DNA from: Pseudonocardia alaniniphila
GTDB taxonomy: Bacteria > Actinomycetota > Actinomycetes > Mycobacteriales > Pseudonocardiaceae
Length of the DNA: 64,000 bases
Direction: 5' to 3'
NCBI RefSeq assembly: GCF_022524485.1
Contig: NZ_JAKXMK010000016.1
Location: forward strand, 124,001 to 188,000
Shown: positions 16,777-24,536 of the stretch, piece by piece
How the letters are laid out: the number at the start of each line of letters is the position of its first letter
How positions within the stretch are numbered: position 1 is the first letter of the stretch
The notes under the pieces: generated by a model
What the model saw: the letters and a program-made list of their open reading frames with translations, nothing else
What the model was told of the DNA's origin: nothing
Database searches by the model: none
Translations under genes and position numbers: made by a program

Positions 16777-18213
16777 GTGCTCGAACGTCTCTTCCACGTG
16801 TCCGAGCGCGGCTCCACCGTCGGTCGTGAGCTGCGCGGCGGGCTCGTCACATTCGTGACGATGTCCTACATCATCGTTCTGAACCCACTGATCCTCGGCA
16901 GCATCGCCACGAGCGGACCGGGTGCCAAGCCGGACGCGTTGGGCAACGTTCTCGGCATCCCGCAGGTCGCCGCGGTCACCGCGCTGGTCGCCGGGATCAT
17001 GACGCTGTTGTTCGGGCTCGTCGCCAACTATCCGTTCGCGATCGCGACAGGGCTCGGAATCAACTCGCTCGTCGCCGTCACGCTCGCTCCGATCATGAGT
17101 TGGCCGGAGGCGATGGGCCTGGTCGTGATCGACGGCGTGATCATCGTGCTGCTCGCCGCCTCCGGGTTCCGCACGGCGGTGTTCAACGCCGTGCCGCCGG
17201 AGCTGAAGGCGGCGATCGCCGTGGGGATCGGGCTCTTCATCGCGTTCATCGGGCTGGTCGACTCCGGCTTCGTGCGGCGCATCTCCGACTCGGCCGGCAC
17301 CACCGTGCCGGTGAGCCTGGGCATCCAGAACTCGATCGCGTCGTGGCCGACGTTCGTGTTCGTGATCGGCCTGCTGATCACCACCGTCCTCGTGGCGCGC
17401 CGGGTGCGGGCCGCGATTCTGCTCGGGGTGATCAGCACCACGGTGGTGGCGATCATCGTCGAGGCGATCGTGCACGCCGGGCCGTCGGCGGGCACGAACC
17501 CGAAGGGATGGGCGCTGTCGGTGCCGACGCTGCCCGACAGCATCGTCGGCCTGCCCGACCTATCGCTGGTCGGGGCCGTGTCCTTCGGCGCGTTCGTCCA
17601 CCTCGACCTGATCACGGTCGTGCTGCTGGTGTTCACGCTCGTACTGGCCAACTTCTTCGACGCGATGGGCACGATGGCCGGGCTGGGCCAGCAGGCCGGG
17701 CTCGTCGGGCCGGACGGTCAGTTGCCCCGCGTCGGCCGGGCCCTCATCGTCGAGGGCATGGGCGCGGTGGTCGGTGGCGCGGCCTCGGCGTCGTCGAACA
17801 CGGTGTACGTCGAGTCGGCGAGTGGCATCGCGGAGGGCGCACGCACCGGCCTGGCCAACGTGCTCACCGGCCTGCTCTTCCTGCTCGCGATGTTCTTCAC
17901 CCCGCTCTACTCGATCGTGCCGATCGAGGCCGCGGCGCCTGCGCTGGTGATCGTCGGGGCGCTGATGATGCGCCAGATCACCCAGATCGACTTCACCGAG
18001 TTCCGGGTGGCGCTGCCGGCCTTCCTGATGATCGTCGTCATGCCGTTCACGTACTCGATCGCCAACGGCATCGGAGCGGGCTTCGTCGCCTACGTCGTGC
18101 TGGCTGCGGCCACCGGCCGTGTCCGCACCGTGCACCCGGTGATGTGGGTGGTGGCCGTGGCTTTCGCCGGCTACTTCGCGGTGGGGCCACTGCGGGGACT
18201 GTTCGGCGTGTAG
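16777..18213 (+). CDS. NCS2 family purine permease (AzgA/PbuG-like)
   Basis: An approximately 478-residue membrane permease for adenine, guanine or hypoxanthine. It shows the AzgA-subgroup features: an N-terminal GGLVTFVTMSYIIVLNP, then GLGINSLVAVTLAP, FFDAMGTMAGLG, and the ASASSNTVYVESASGIAEGA segment, with about 12-14 hydrophobic segments. The GTG at 16777 (VLERLFHVSERG) gives the normal family N-terminus. No riboswitch-like element is evident in the short 44-base leader. It is ended by a strong hairpin. Confidence 0.92.
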   Translation: MLERLFHVSERGSTVGRELRGGLVTFVTMSYIIVLNPLILGSIATSGPGAKPDALGNVLGIPQVAAVTALVAGIMTLLFGLVANYPFAIATGLGINSLVAVTLAPIMSWPEAMGLVVIDGVIIVLLAASGFRTAVFNAVPPELKAAIAVGIGLFIAFIGLVDSGFVRRISDSAGTTVPVSLGIQNSIASWPTFVFVIGLLITTVLVARRVRAAILLGVISTTVVAIIVEAIVHAGPSAGTNPKGWALSVPTLPDSIVGLPDLSLVGAVSFGAFVHLDLITVVLLVFTLVLANFFDAMGTMAGLGQQAGLVGPDGQLPRVGRALIVEGMGAVVGGAASASSNTVYVESASGIAEGARTGLANVLTGLLFLLAMFFTPLYSIVPIEAAAPALVIVGALMMRQITQIDFTEFRVALPAFLMIVVMPFTYSIANGIGAGFVAYVVLAAATGRVRTVHPVMWVVAVAFAGYFAVGPLRGLFGV

Positions 18214-18292
18214 AGCTCTTGCGATCCGAGGAAGGGCAGGCTAACCTTCCTTACGTCGCTTCGTGGTGGGAGTGACGCGTCAGTTCGGGATC

Positions 18293-18330
18293 GTGTCGGG
18301 GCCCTGGCCTACAGGCCAGGGCCCCGACAC
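18293..18330. terminator. Bidirectional terminator, 18-bp stem
   Basis: Perfect inverted repeat, GTGTCGGGGCCCTGGCCT and AGGCCAGGGCCCCGACAC, with only two bases between the arms. It sits between the convergent NCS2 permease and GH16 genes. Confidence 0.92.
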
Positions 18331-18354
18331 ACGTTCTGGCTCGGTCCGCCCGTC

Positions 18355-19272
18355 TCACGGGGCGTAGATGCGCACCCAGTCGACCTCGAGCTGCACCTGG
18401 GCAGGGGTGGTGTCGTCGATCGGCGGGATCCAGTCCTTGCCGTAGGGGCCGATGTCCTGCTGCATCGCGAGGTGCATCGGGCGCGGCGGGATGGTCTTCG
18501 GGTCGGAGCTGCGGAAGATCTCCTGACCGTCGATGAAGCCGGCGACGTGGTCGGGACCCCACTCCACGGCGTAGTTGTGCCACTGGGTGAAGTCGCCGGG
18601 TGTGGTGGTGCCGATCTGGCTGTTGCTCTCGCCGTAGTGCAGGACGAAATGGGTTTCGTTGCGCAGCCCGTTGGGGATCTCCATGAAGTTGATCTCGCCC
18701 CCCTCGGGCCAGTCCTCGGCGTCCGGCCAGAGCAGGATGACCGCGCCGTAGCCGGTGCCCTGCTGCGCGCGAGCCCGCACCTCCCAGCGTCCGTGCTGCT
18801 GGCCCTGCGACCACGCCATGCCTCCCGAGGAGTAGCCGTGGCTGGTGATCTTCAGCGTGCCGTTCGAGACCGACAGGTTGTCCGGATCGTGCTGACCGAC
18901 GCCGCCGGTGGTCTTCCCGCTGTAGGCGGACCAGAGGCCGGTGTTCAGCGTGGTGCCGTCGAACTCGTCGTTCGCCACCAGCGGCCAGTTGTTCCGTATC
19001 GCGGCCTCGGTGTCGGAGCGGGTGCTCGGGTCGAGGGTGGCGCGGCCCTCGGGGCGAATCGGGTCGCGGGTGTCGATGCCCTCGTCGGCCGGGGCGGCGG
19101 CCGGTGTCTGCTGGCCGTCACCCCCGCCCTGGCTGACCGCGACGCCGATCAGCACCCCCAGCAACGCGGCCACCACCGCGACGGCCACCATGACGATGGC
19201 CGTCCGGCGTTTGACCGTGGGCGGCGGATTGTCCGGTGGGTCGGGCATGGTCAGCTGTTGCGTGTCGGCCAC
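18355..19272 (-). CDS. GH16 family glycoside hydrolase, membrane-anchored, altered catalytic motif
   Basis: A 305-residue protein: an N-terminal cytoplasmic proline-rich stretch, one membrane anchor (about 24-46), a linker, then a GH16 beta-jelly-roll (about 90-305) of the laminarinase/beta-glucanase type. Fold markers include WSAYSGK, GRWEVRARAQ, LLWPDAEDWPEGG and a late EVDWVRIYAP. The catalytic motif reads GGEINFMEI (about 190): both glutamates are kept but the central Asp of the canonical ExDxxE is Asn. It lies 57 bases after a second GH16 gene and is probably the last gene of a six-gene run. The real substrate could be a beta-glucan, or a cell-surface glycan of the producer. Confidence 0.85.
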   Translation of the reverse strand: MADTQQLTMPDPPDNPPPTVKRRTAIVMVAVAVVAALLGVLIGVAVSQGGGDGQQTPAAAPADEGIDTRDPIRPEGRATLDPSTRSDTEAAIRNNWPLVANDEFDGTTLNTGLWSAYSGKTTGGVGQHDPDNLSVSNGTLKITSHGYSSGGMAWSQGQQHGRWEVRARAQQGTGYGAVILLWPDAEDWPEGGEINFMEIPNGLRNETHFVLHYGESNSQIGTTTPGDFTQWHNYAVEWGPDHVAGFIDGQEIFRSSDPKTIPPRPMHLAMQQDIGPYGKDWIPPIDDTTPAQVQLEVDWVRIYAP

Positions 19273-19329
19273 GCCGGAAACCGTAGGGTGACAGCACTGT
19301 GTGAATGCTGAGAGTGGGTCACGAACGGG

Positions 19330-20907
19330 TCACCGCCACGAAAACAGCCGACGGAGCAGTTCTCGCACCGGGCTCTCATTCTGGTCCCCCTCGTCGCCGT
19401 CATCGCGCTCGTCGCTCTTCTTGCTGTTGTCGTCTGCCGAGCCGCGTTCGTTGCCGTTGTCGTCGTCTTCGCTCGCGCTCCTGCGCTTACCGGTGGTGCC
19501 GGTATCGCTCGTGGAGCCGTCGAGGGAATACTGCCGCACCCAGTCGACCTCCATGATCGACTGCTTGGGCGTGTCGCCCTCGGGAAACCAGTCGAGCTGG
19601 ATGCACAGGTGCATCGGTCCGGGCGGGAAGATGCTGCTGTCGGTGGTGCGGTACCACTCCTCGCCGTCGACGTAGGCGGTGATCGCCTCCGGGGTCCACT
19701 CCACCGCCCAGTTGTGCCACTCGGTGCCGTCGATCTCGACCGAGCCGTTCACCTGCGAATTGTCCTCGCCGTAGTGGATGAAGATGTCGGTCTTCTGGCG
19801 AGTGTGGTCCATCATCTCCATGAAGTCGATCTCTCCGCCCACCGGGAAGTCCTCGGCGTCGGGCCAGAGCAGCAGCAGCGCGTTGTAGGACGGATCCGAT
19901 ACCGGTGCCCGCACCCGGCCTTCCCACCTGCCGTACTTCTGGCCCGGGTTCCACGCCATTCCGGCCGTGGTGCCCGAGGAATCACCGGTGATCGTGAGGA
20001 TCCCGTCCTCCACGGAGACGGCCGACGGCGAGCGGGTGCCATTCCCGCCGTGGCCGGGGCCGTCGTAGATGTCCCACTGGTCGGTGCCGTTGGAGAAGTC
20101 GTCCTCGCGGTTGGGTGCGCCCCAGCCGTGCTGCTCCGCCGCTGTGGTGCCGTCGCTTGCACTCGATCCGGTGGCTGAACCTGCTCCGGCCGAGTTGCGG
20201 GAGTCGTCGGAACCGGAACCGCTGTCGGACCCGGAGTCTGAATAGCCTGAGTCGGAAGAGTCCGAGCCGGAGTCGGAACTGCCGGAGCGGGAGGCGGTGC
20301 CGGAGCGATCGCTGTCGGCCTCGTTTCCCCTCTGTCTGCTGTCGGTATCGGAGCCGGAGGCGCTGTCGCCGCGTCCGTCGCCAGAACTGCTCATGTCGCT
20401 CTCGTCGCTGTCGTTCTCACTGCTGTCGCTCTCATCGCTGTCGTTTTCGGTGCCGGTATTGCTGCCCGTGTCGTTGCCGCCGGTGTCGTTGCGGTCGTCG
20501 TCCCGGGTGTCGTCGTCGTTCTCGGCCGAGCTCTCGTCCGAGCCGTCGGTGGAGCGCGGTGCATTGTCCGTGGTGTCTTCGGACGTGTCGTCGCCGCTGT
20601 CCTGGGAGCGGGATCCAGAGGCGCTGCCGCTCGACCCGGTGTCACCGGAGCCGGCATCACTGCTGCGTTCGGGGTCGCGGCCGGCGGCGCCGGTGCGCTC
20701 GTCGGGGGCGGTGTCGGCCGGCTCCTCGCCGTCGGCAGCGGCGGCCGGGGAGCCGCTCACCCCGGGCTCGATGACCTTGATCGACGGTTCCGAGGGCAGT
20801 GCGTCGCCGGTGGCGGCATCGGTGCCGGGCGCGACGAGGATGACCACCACGGCGATGCCGGTCGACAGGTACTTCCGGACCAGCTCCTCGAGCTCCTGGA
20901 AGCTCAT
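19330..20907 (-). CDS. GH16 family glycoside hydrolase with long Ser/Asp-rich linker
   Basis: A 525-residue protein. The ATG at 20907 follows AGGAG eight bases upstream. Order: a short N-terminal helix, a single hydrophobic segment (about 14-28), a roughly 180-residue low-complexity region of Ser, Asp, Gly, Glu and Thr (about 75-255), a GH16 domain (about 265-445) with an intact GGEIDFMEM catalytic motif near 355, and a charged C-terminal extension ending in a short amphipathic helix (VRELLRRLFSWR). The linker resembles the SD repeats of staphylococcal surface proteins in composition, which act as a wall-spanning stalk. Here it may hold the enzyme away from the membrane across the thick envelope. 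It is 57 bases ahead of its paralogue. Confidence 0.85.
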   Translation of the reverse strand: MSFQELEELVRKYLSTGIAVVVILVAPGTDAATGDALPSEPSIKVIEPGVSGSPAAAADGEEPADTAPDERTGAAGRDPERSSDAGSGDTGSSGSASGSRSQDSGDDTSEDTTDNAPRSTDGSDESSAENDDDTRDDDRNDTGGNDTGSNTGTENDSDESDSSENDSDESDMSSSGDGRGDSASGSDTDSRQRGNEADSDRSGTASRSGSSDSGSDSSDSGYSDSGSDSGSGSDDSRNSAGAGSATGSSASDGTTAAEQHGWGAPNREDDFSNGTDQWDIYDGPGHGGNGTRSPSAVSVEDGILTITGDSSGTTAGMAWNPGQKYGRWEGRVRAPVSDPSYNALLLLWPDAEDFPVGGEIDFMEMMDHTRQKTDIFIHYGEDNSQVNGSVEIDGTEWHNWAVEWTPEAITAYVDGEEWYRTTDSSIFPPGPMHLCIQLDWFPEGDTPKQSIMEVDWVRQYSLDGSTSDTGTTGKRRSASEDDDNGNERGSADDNSKKSDERDDGDEGDQNESPVRELLRRLFSWR

Positions 20908-20926
20908 GACGGGCACTCCTGTCGCA

Positions 20927-21538
20927 TCAGTGCTCCCCGGAGGGGAGATCGGGGGTGTCAGGGGAGTCGGCGGCCACCAGCCACCGGCCGTCCGACTGGC
21001 GGGCCAGCACGACGTAGCGGGTGACGAGCTCGACCACGACCTCGCCACCGGGCGGCCCCGTGGCCGTGCCGACCTCGGCGCGGTATCCGCGCCGCACGTC
21101 GTCGTGGTCGACGGCCACGAGCTCCAGCGCGGTGGCCGCCGCGGTGCGCAGAGCGCCCGGAGGCGGCGGGTCGAGGACCACTTCGCCGACCGCCCCCGGA
21201 GCCGTGTCCGGCGCCGCGTAGCCCGCCGCCCGCCGGTGCGTGCGGCCCGTGTCGGCCGGCGTGACGGAGTGGGCGGCGGCGAGGTACGCCCGGGCGACGG
21301 CCTCGGGATCGGTGAGGTCGACGCCGGGGTCGACCGGGAGGGGAGGGGCGCCGCGCTGCACGGGCGGCGCGTCGAGCGCGACGCGGTCGTCCTCGCTCAG
21401 CGTGCCGCCGAGAGGGGGGTCGCCCGACGGGGGCGCGACACCGGCGGCCGCGCCTCCCACCAGCACCAGCGCCATCACGGCCACTGCGGCGGCAGCGAGT
21501 GCGGCCAGCAGGGGCACCCGGTGGTCTCCACGCTTCAC
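20927..21538 (-). CDS. Membrane-anchored protein with NTF2-like extracytoplasmic domain
   Basis: A 203-residue protein with an N-terminal signal anchor (about 8-33) and an outside domain that starts DPEAVARAYLAAAH and ends with VTRYVVLARQSDGRWLVAA, the helix-then-strands pattern of NTF2-like domains. Such proteins accompany actinobacterial T4SS-like and Mce-like clusters. It begins four bases after the peptidoglycan hydrolase and ends 19 bases before the Ser/Asp-rich GH16 gene. The fold call is by pattern; the function is unknown. Confidence 0.6.
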   Translation of the reverse strand: MKRGDHRVPLLAALAAAAVAVMALVLVGGAAAGVAPPSGDPPLGGTLSEDDRVALDAPPVQRGAPPLPVDPGVDLTDPEAVARAYLAAAHSVTPADTGRTHRRAAGYAAPDTAPGAVGEVVLDPPPPGALRTAAATALELVAVDHDDVRRGYRAEVGTATGPPGGEVVVELVTRYVVLARQSDGRWLVAADSPDTPDLPSGEH

Positions 21539-21542
21539 GGCG

Positions 21543-22679
21543 TCACTCCCGGAAACTCACGTGAACGTGGTCGAAGTGGCCGCCGGTGGCGTCGCGGACG
21601 TCGTAGACACCGCCGCCGGTGTAGCGCCGGCCCCACCCGCCGTCGTCCTTGACGCTCGGGTCCCAGTAGCGGCCCTGCCAGATCAGGTACTTCACCCGCA
21701 GCGGCTCGGCATTGGCACGGAACCAGTTGGCCACCTGCCAGCCGTTGTCCAGCTCGGCCCCTTTGGGGAAGGTGCCGGCGGTCGTGGGGAACAGATCGCA
21801 CGCGCGGCCACGCGAGTGGTCGCTGCGCGGATTCCAGGCGTGCTTGTCCCAACAGCCCGCCGAGCGGATGAGGGGCCCGCCCGACCAGCTGCCGAAGGCC
21901 GCCGCGGCCGCTTCGAGGCCGTGGCGCGTGGCCCCGGTGAGACATCCGTCGCCGGTGGGGTCGGGTGGCCGGCAGGCGGTGGCGCCACCGGTCCACGCCG
22001 CCGGAGCGGCAGCCGGGGCCGGCACCGGTGCGGACGCAGGCGGGGGTGGCGCGGCGAACCGTTCCAGGTTGCTGTGGACCGCGGCGATGTAGCGGCGCAC
22101 CACCTGCGCGCACCGCTCGCCGCAGCCGGCCTCCCCGGCCGCGGGTACGCCGGTGGCGCTGTCCGTCACCCGGCCGCACCCCGCGATATGGCAGACGAGC
22201 ATGGCGTCGAGCGGATCGGTCTGCTTGCCGGTCGACTTCAGGTGCGCGGTGACGGCTCGCAGGTTCGCGCAGACCCACGGCACCGCGATCCGGAGATGCT
22301 CCTGAGCTGTGAGGACCTGGTCGTCCGGGTGGGGTGGGTCCGACCGCCAGGCCTGCCCACCGGCGGCCTCCCAGTTGCCGCGGCTGAACTGGTACAGCCC
22401 GGCCGGTCCGCCGGAGCGCTCGGACTCCAGCGCCTGGTCCCACCCGGACTCCGCCTGAACCTGGGCCACCACCCACAGCGGTGGCAGTTCGGGGCACTGG
22501 GTCGTGGTCAGTTCGGTGATCAGCGGGAGCGACTCGCGGGCGAGCGCAGGCACGCGTTCGACGGCCACACCCGACACCGACGGCGGCACGGGTGCCGGCG
22601 TCGCTCCCAACAGGAGCAGCCCGGCAACAGCGGCCAGCACCGGTGTCGCCCGTCCGCGCACCCGGGACGATCGACTCAC
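21543..22679 (-). CDS. Secreted two-domain peptidoglycan hydrolase (transglycosylase-like plus M15-like)
   Basis: A 378-residue protein with a signal peptide (about 12-30). The first domain (about 45-205) resembles a lytic transglycosylase: the catalytic Glu would be in VAQVQAESGWDQ (about 73), followed by GPAGLYQFSRGNW. After a Pro/Ala linker (about 210-228), the second domain has HSRGRACDLF (about 293) and HFDHVHVSF at the C-terminus, the zinc-site pattern of LAS/M15-type peptidases (HxxxxxxD ... HxxH-like DHVH). Together it could cut both glycan and peptide bonds, as such bifunctional enzymes do in conjugation systems. GTG start three bases after the previous stop. Confidence 0.75.
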   Translation of the reverse strand: MSRSSRVRGRATPVLAAVAGLLLLGATPAPVPPSVSGVAVERVPALARESLPLITELTTTQCPELPPLWVVAQVQAESGWDQALESERSGGPAGLYQFSRGNWEAAGGQAWRSDPPHPDDQVLTAQEHLRIAVPWVCANLRAVTAHLKSTGKQTDPLDAMLVCHIAGCGRVTDSATGVPAAGEAGCGERCAQVVRRYIAAVHSNLERFAAPPPPASAPVPAPAAAPAAWTGGATACRPPDPTGDGCLTGATRHGLEAAAAAFGSWSGGPLIRSAGCWDKHAWNPRSDHSRGRACDLFPTTAGTFPKGAELDNGWQVANWFRANAEPLRVKYLIWQGRYWDPSVKDDGGWGRRYTGGGVYDVRDATGGHFDHVHVSFRE

Positions 22680-22682
22680 TGC

Positions 22683-23366
22683 TCACCCCGCTCGTCCCGC
22701 CGCGACGGCTTCGCCGGTGGCCTCGGCCTCGAGCGCGTCGTCGTCGGGCTCCAGGTCCGGTTCGAGGCGTGGGACGGGCACCGGCGCGACCGGGCGTGGC
22801 GCGGCGATCAGGACGGGCTGGAACCGCGTCGCTCGTTCGGCCGGCCGCATGACCGGGACGGGGATCGCCCTCGGCGGATCAGCGCTCGGCCGGGCCAGCA
22901 GCGGCGGCACCGGCCTGGCGAGCAGGCCCGACCCGACGAGGGCCGCGACGAGCGCGCGCAGCGCTGCGGCGTGCTCGCGCAGCGGGCTGGTCAGCTGCTC
23001 CGGTGGCTGGGCCAGTACGGCGGCGGCGTCATGGTGGGTTGTCGTCAGGAGGTGCCACTGGGCCACGTGCGGGAGCGCGACGACGGCCTCGAAGCGCTGG
23101 TGCAGCGCGTGGCGGAGGCCATCTGCCGGTGCGTGCTCGTCGCCCGGCCCGAGGGTGACCGCGAGGATGGGGCGTGGGCGGGCCGGGGCGCAGACCAGGG
23201 TGGCGGCATGCCGCAGCGACGCCTGGCGGCACACCACGATGTCGGCTCCGCGGGCGGCGCGTGCCTCGAGCCGCCCCCCGTCGTGGGCGTGCAGGGCGGC
23301 GGCGAGCGTGGTGGCGCCGTCGCCGGCGGCGAGCCCGACGATGACGGGCTTGCGGACGGTGCTCAC
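22683..23366 (-). CDS. ParA/MinD-like P-loop protein, reduced
   Basis: A 227-residue protein. Its N-terminus VIVGLAAGDGATTLAAAL resembles a deviant Walker A loop (GxGxTT) but without the signature lysine of true ParA proteins. A DIVVCRQAS strand and the VALPHVAQWH segment follow in the order of a Rossmann-like ATPase. The last 90 residues are Pro/Arg/Glu-rich and likely disordered. The GTG overlaps the upstream stop (GTGA). ATP hydrolysis is doubtful without the lysine. In the actinobacterial T4SS-like neighbourhoods I know, a small protein of this sort often sits beside the TcpC-like gene; that link is an inference. Confidence 0.5.
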   Translation of the reverse strand: MSTVRKPVIVGLAAGDGATTLAAALHAHDGGRLEARAARGADIVVCRQASLRHAATLVCAPARPRPILAVTLGPGDEHAPADGLRHALHQRFEAVVALPHVAQWHLLTTTHHDAAAVLAQPPEQLTSPLREHAAALRALVAALVGSGLLARPVPPLLARPSADPPRAIPVPVMRPAERATRFQPVLIAAPRPVAPVPVPRLEPDLEPDDDALEAEATGEAVAAGRAG

Positions 23367-24280
23367 CAGGCACCCGCCGCGCGGGGTTCGCTGAGCGGGT
23401 CGTCGTCGGCGAGCGTGTGGTCGTCGGCAGCGATGGCGGGCGGCGGCTGCGGCTCAGGCTCCTCGCCGAGCGTCTCCTCGCCCGCGTCGACCACGAGGCG
23501 GCCGCCCTCCGACACCACGGCGACGCTCAGCCGTATCCAGGACGACGGGAGTCCGCGCCAGCCGCGGCCGGTGGGAGCGGGGGCGGACGCGGGCGTGCCG
23601 ACGGTGCTCCCGGGCTCCGGCCCGGTGCCCGTGGCCCGGTCGGCCTCCCGCTCGCCCACGCAGCGATACGGCGTGACCCGGACCCTGACGTCGACGAGCA
23701 CGCGGCCCTCGCCGTCGGGGCTCACCCGGCCGGGCAGCGCGAACTCGGCGCGCTGCCGCCCGTGGCCGGACCAGCCCAGATGCGCCGGGTCGGCGCCGGA
23801 GGAGGCCAGATAGTCCTGCAGCACGCGGCCCCGCCGCTGGGGGTCCTCCTCGTCCCAGGACAGGTAGTCGACGGCGAAGGCGCCGGCCAGGGCGGCCGCT
23901 TCGGCCGGGTGGGGCGTGGGTGGGCCGGGCGGCGGTGGCGCTGCTTGCCCCCACCAGCCGGGCGGCTGGGGCGCGGGTGGCCGGGGAGCCGGGACGGCGG
24001 GGATCGGCGGGAAGCCGACGGGGTCGGTGGGGGGATCCGCGGGTGGTACCGCGCCCTGCGGCGGCAGCGGGCGCGCCGCACGCGTGGCCGGTCCGGCGAC
24101 CTGGGCGGGCCAGGGAGCACCCGCACCGACCGGTGGCGGGCCGGCGGCACCCCAGGGCGGCGGCGGGCCGTAGGGACCAGGAGGGCCGTAGGGCCAGGCA
24201 CCGGGCCCGGGCGGCGCGGGTGAGGGGCTTGCCGGCGTCGGGGCGCGGCCGAAGAGCCGGAAACGGGCCACGGCCGTCAC
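23363..24280 (-). CDS. Proline-rich protein with TcpC/NTF2-like C-terminal domain
   Basis: An approximately 305-residue protein. The first 130 residues are strongly Pro/Gly/Ala-rich. A conserved-looking domain follows (about 135-290) with FAVDYLSWDEEDPQRRGRVL and SSWIRLSVAVVSEGGRLVVD, a pattern like one NTF2-like module of TcpC-type conjugation proteins. There is no transmembrane helix where TcpC would have one. I prefer the GTG at 24280 (VTAVARFRLFGRAP); a GTG at 24367 would add 29 residues. It is the first gene of the minus-strand run. The similarity is by pattern, so treat as a conserved hypothetical. Confidence 0.5.
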   Translation of the reverse strand: MTAVARFRLFGRAPTPASPSPAPPGPGAWPYGPPGPYGPPPPWGAAGPPPVGAGAPWPAQVAGPATRAARPLPPQGAVPPADPPTDPVGFPPIPAVPAPRPPAPQPPGWWGQAAPPPPGPPTPHPAEAAALAGAFAVDYLSWDEEDPQRRGRVLQDYLASSGADPAHLGWSGHGRQRAEFALPGRVSPDGEGRVLVDVRVRVTPYRCVGEREADRATGTGPEPGSTVGTPASAPAPTGRGWRGLPSSWIRLSVAVVSEGGRLVVDAGEETLGEEPEPQPPPAIAADDHTLADDDPLSEPRAAGAW

Positions 24281-24536
24281 CGGCCGCGGCCGGGGAGCGG
24301 CCTGCGAAGGGTCGGATGGGGTCGATCGGGCATGGTCCCCCCGTTCTGCGGGCGCGCGAGATCGCACCCGCAGCGGGGCGCCGGGGCGCGCGGACTAGTG
24401 GTGAGGACGACCGGATCGGCCGGTCGACCTGCGGCTATCTGGGATCGGCCGCGATCGGAACGGGATCGACACTAGGAGCGGGGCACAGCGCCACGGGGCG
24501 GAACGGGAAAGGGCTTTGCGATGGTGAACGGACCGG
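24281..24536 (-). promoter_or_regulatory. Upstream region of the GH16/peptidoglycan-hydrolase gene run
   Basis: About 256 bases between the end of the ligase-family gene and the first gene of the six-gene run, both on the minus strand. It should hold the promoter of the run. Several GATCGG repeats (about 24411-24460) are present. No clear -35/-10 pair or terminator hairpin was found. Confidence 0.3.

Noticed and set aside
18231-18250. AGGCTAACCT core resembling an IdeR/DtxR iron box
   Set aside because: It matches only the central part of the consensus and lies between two convergent genes, where it could not control a start.
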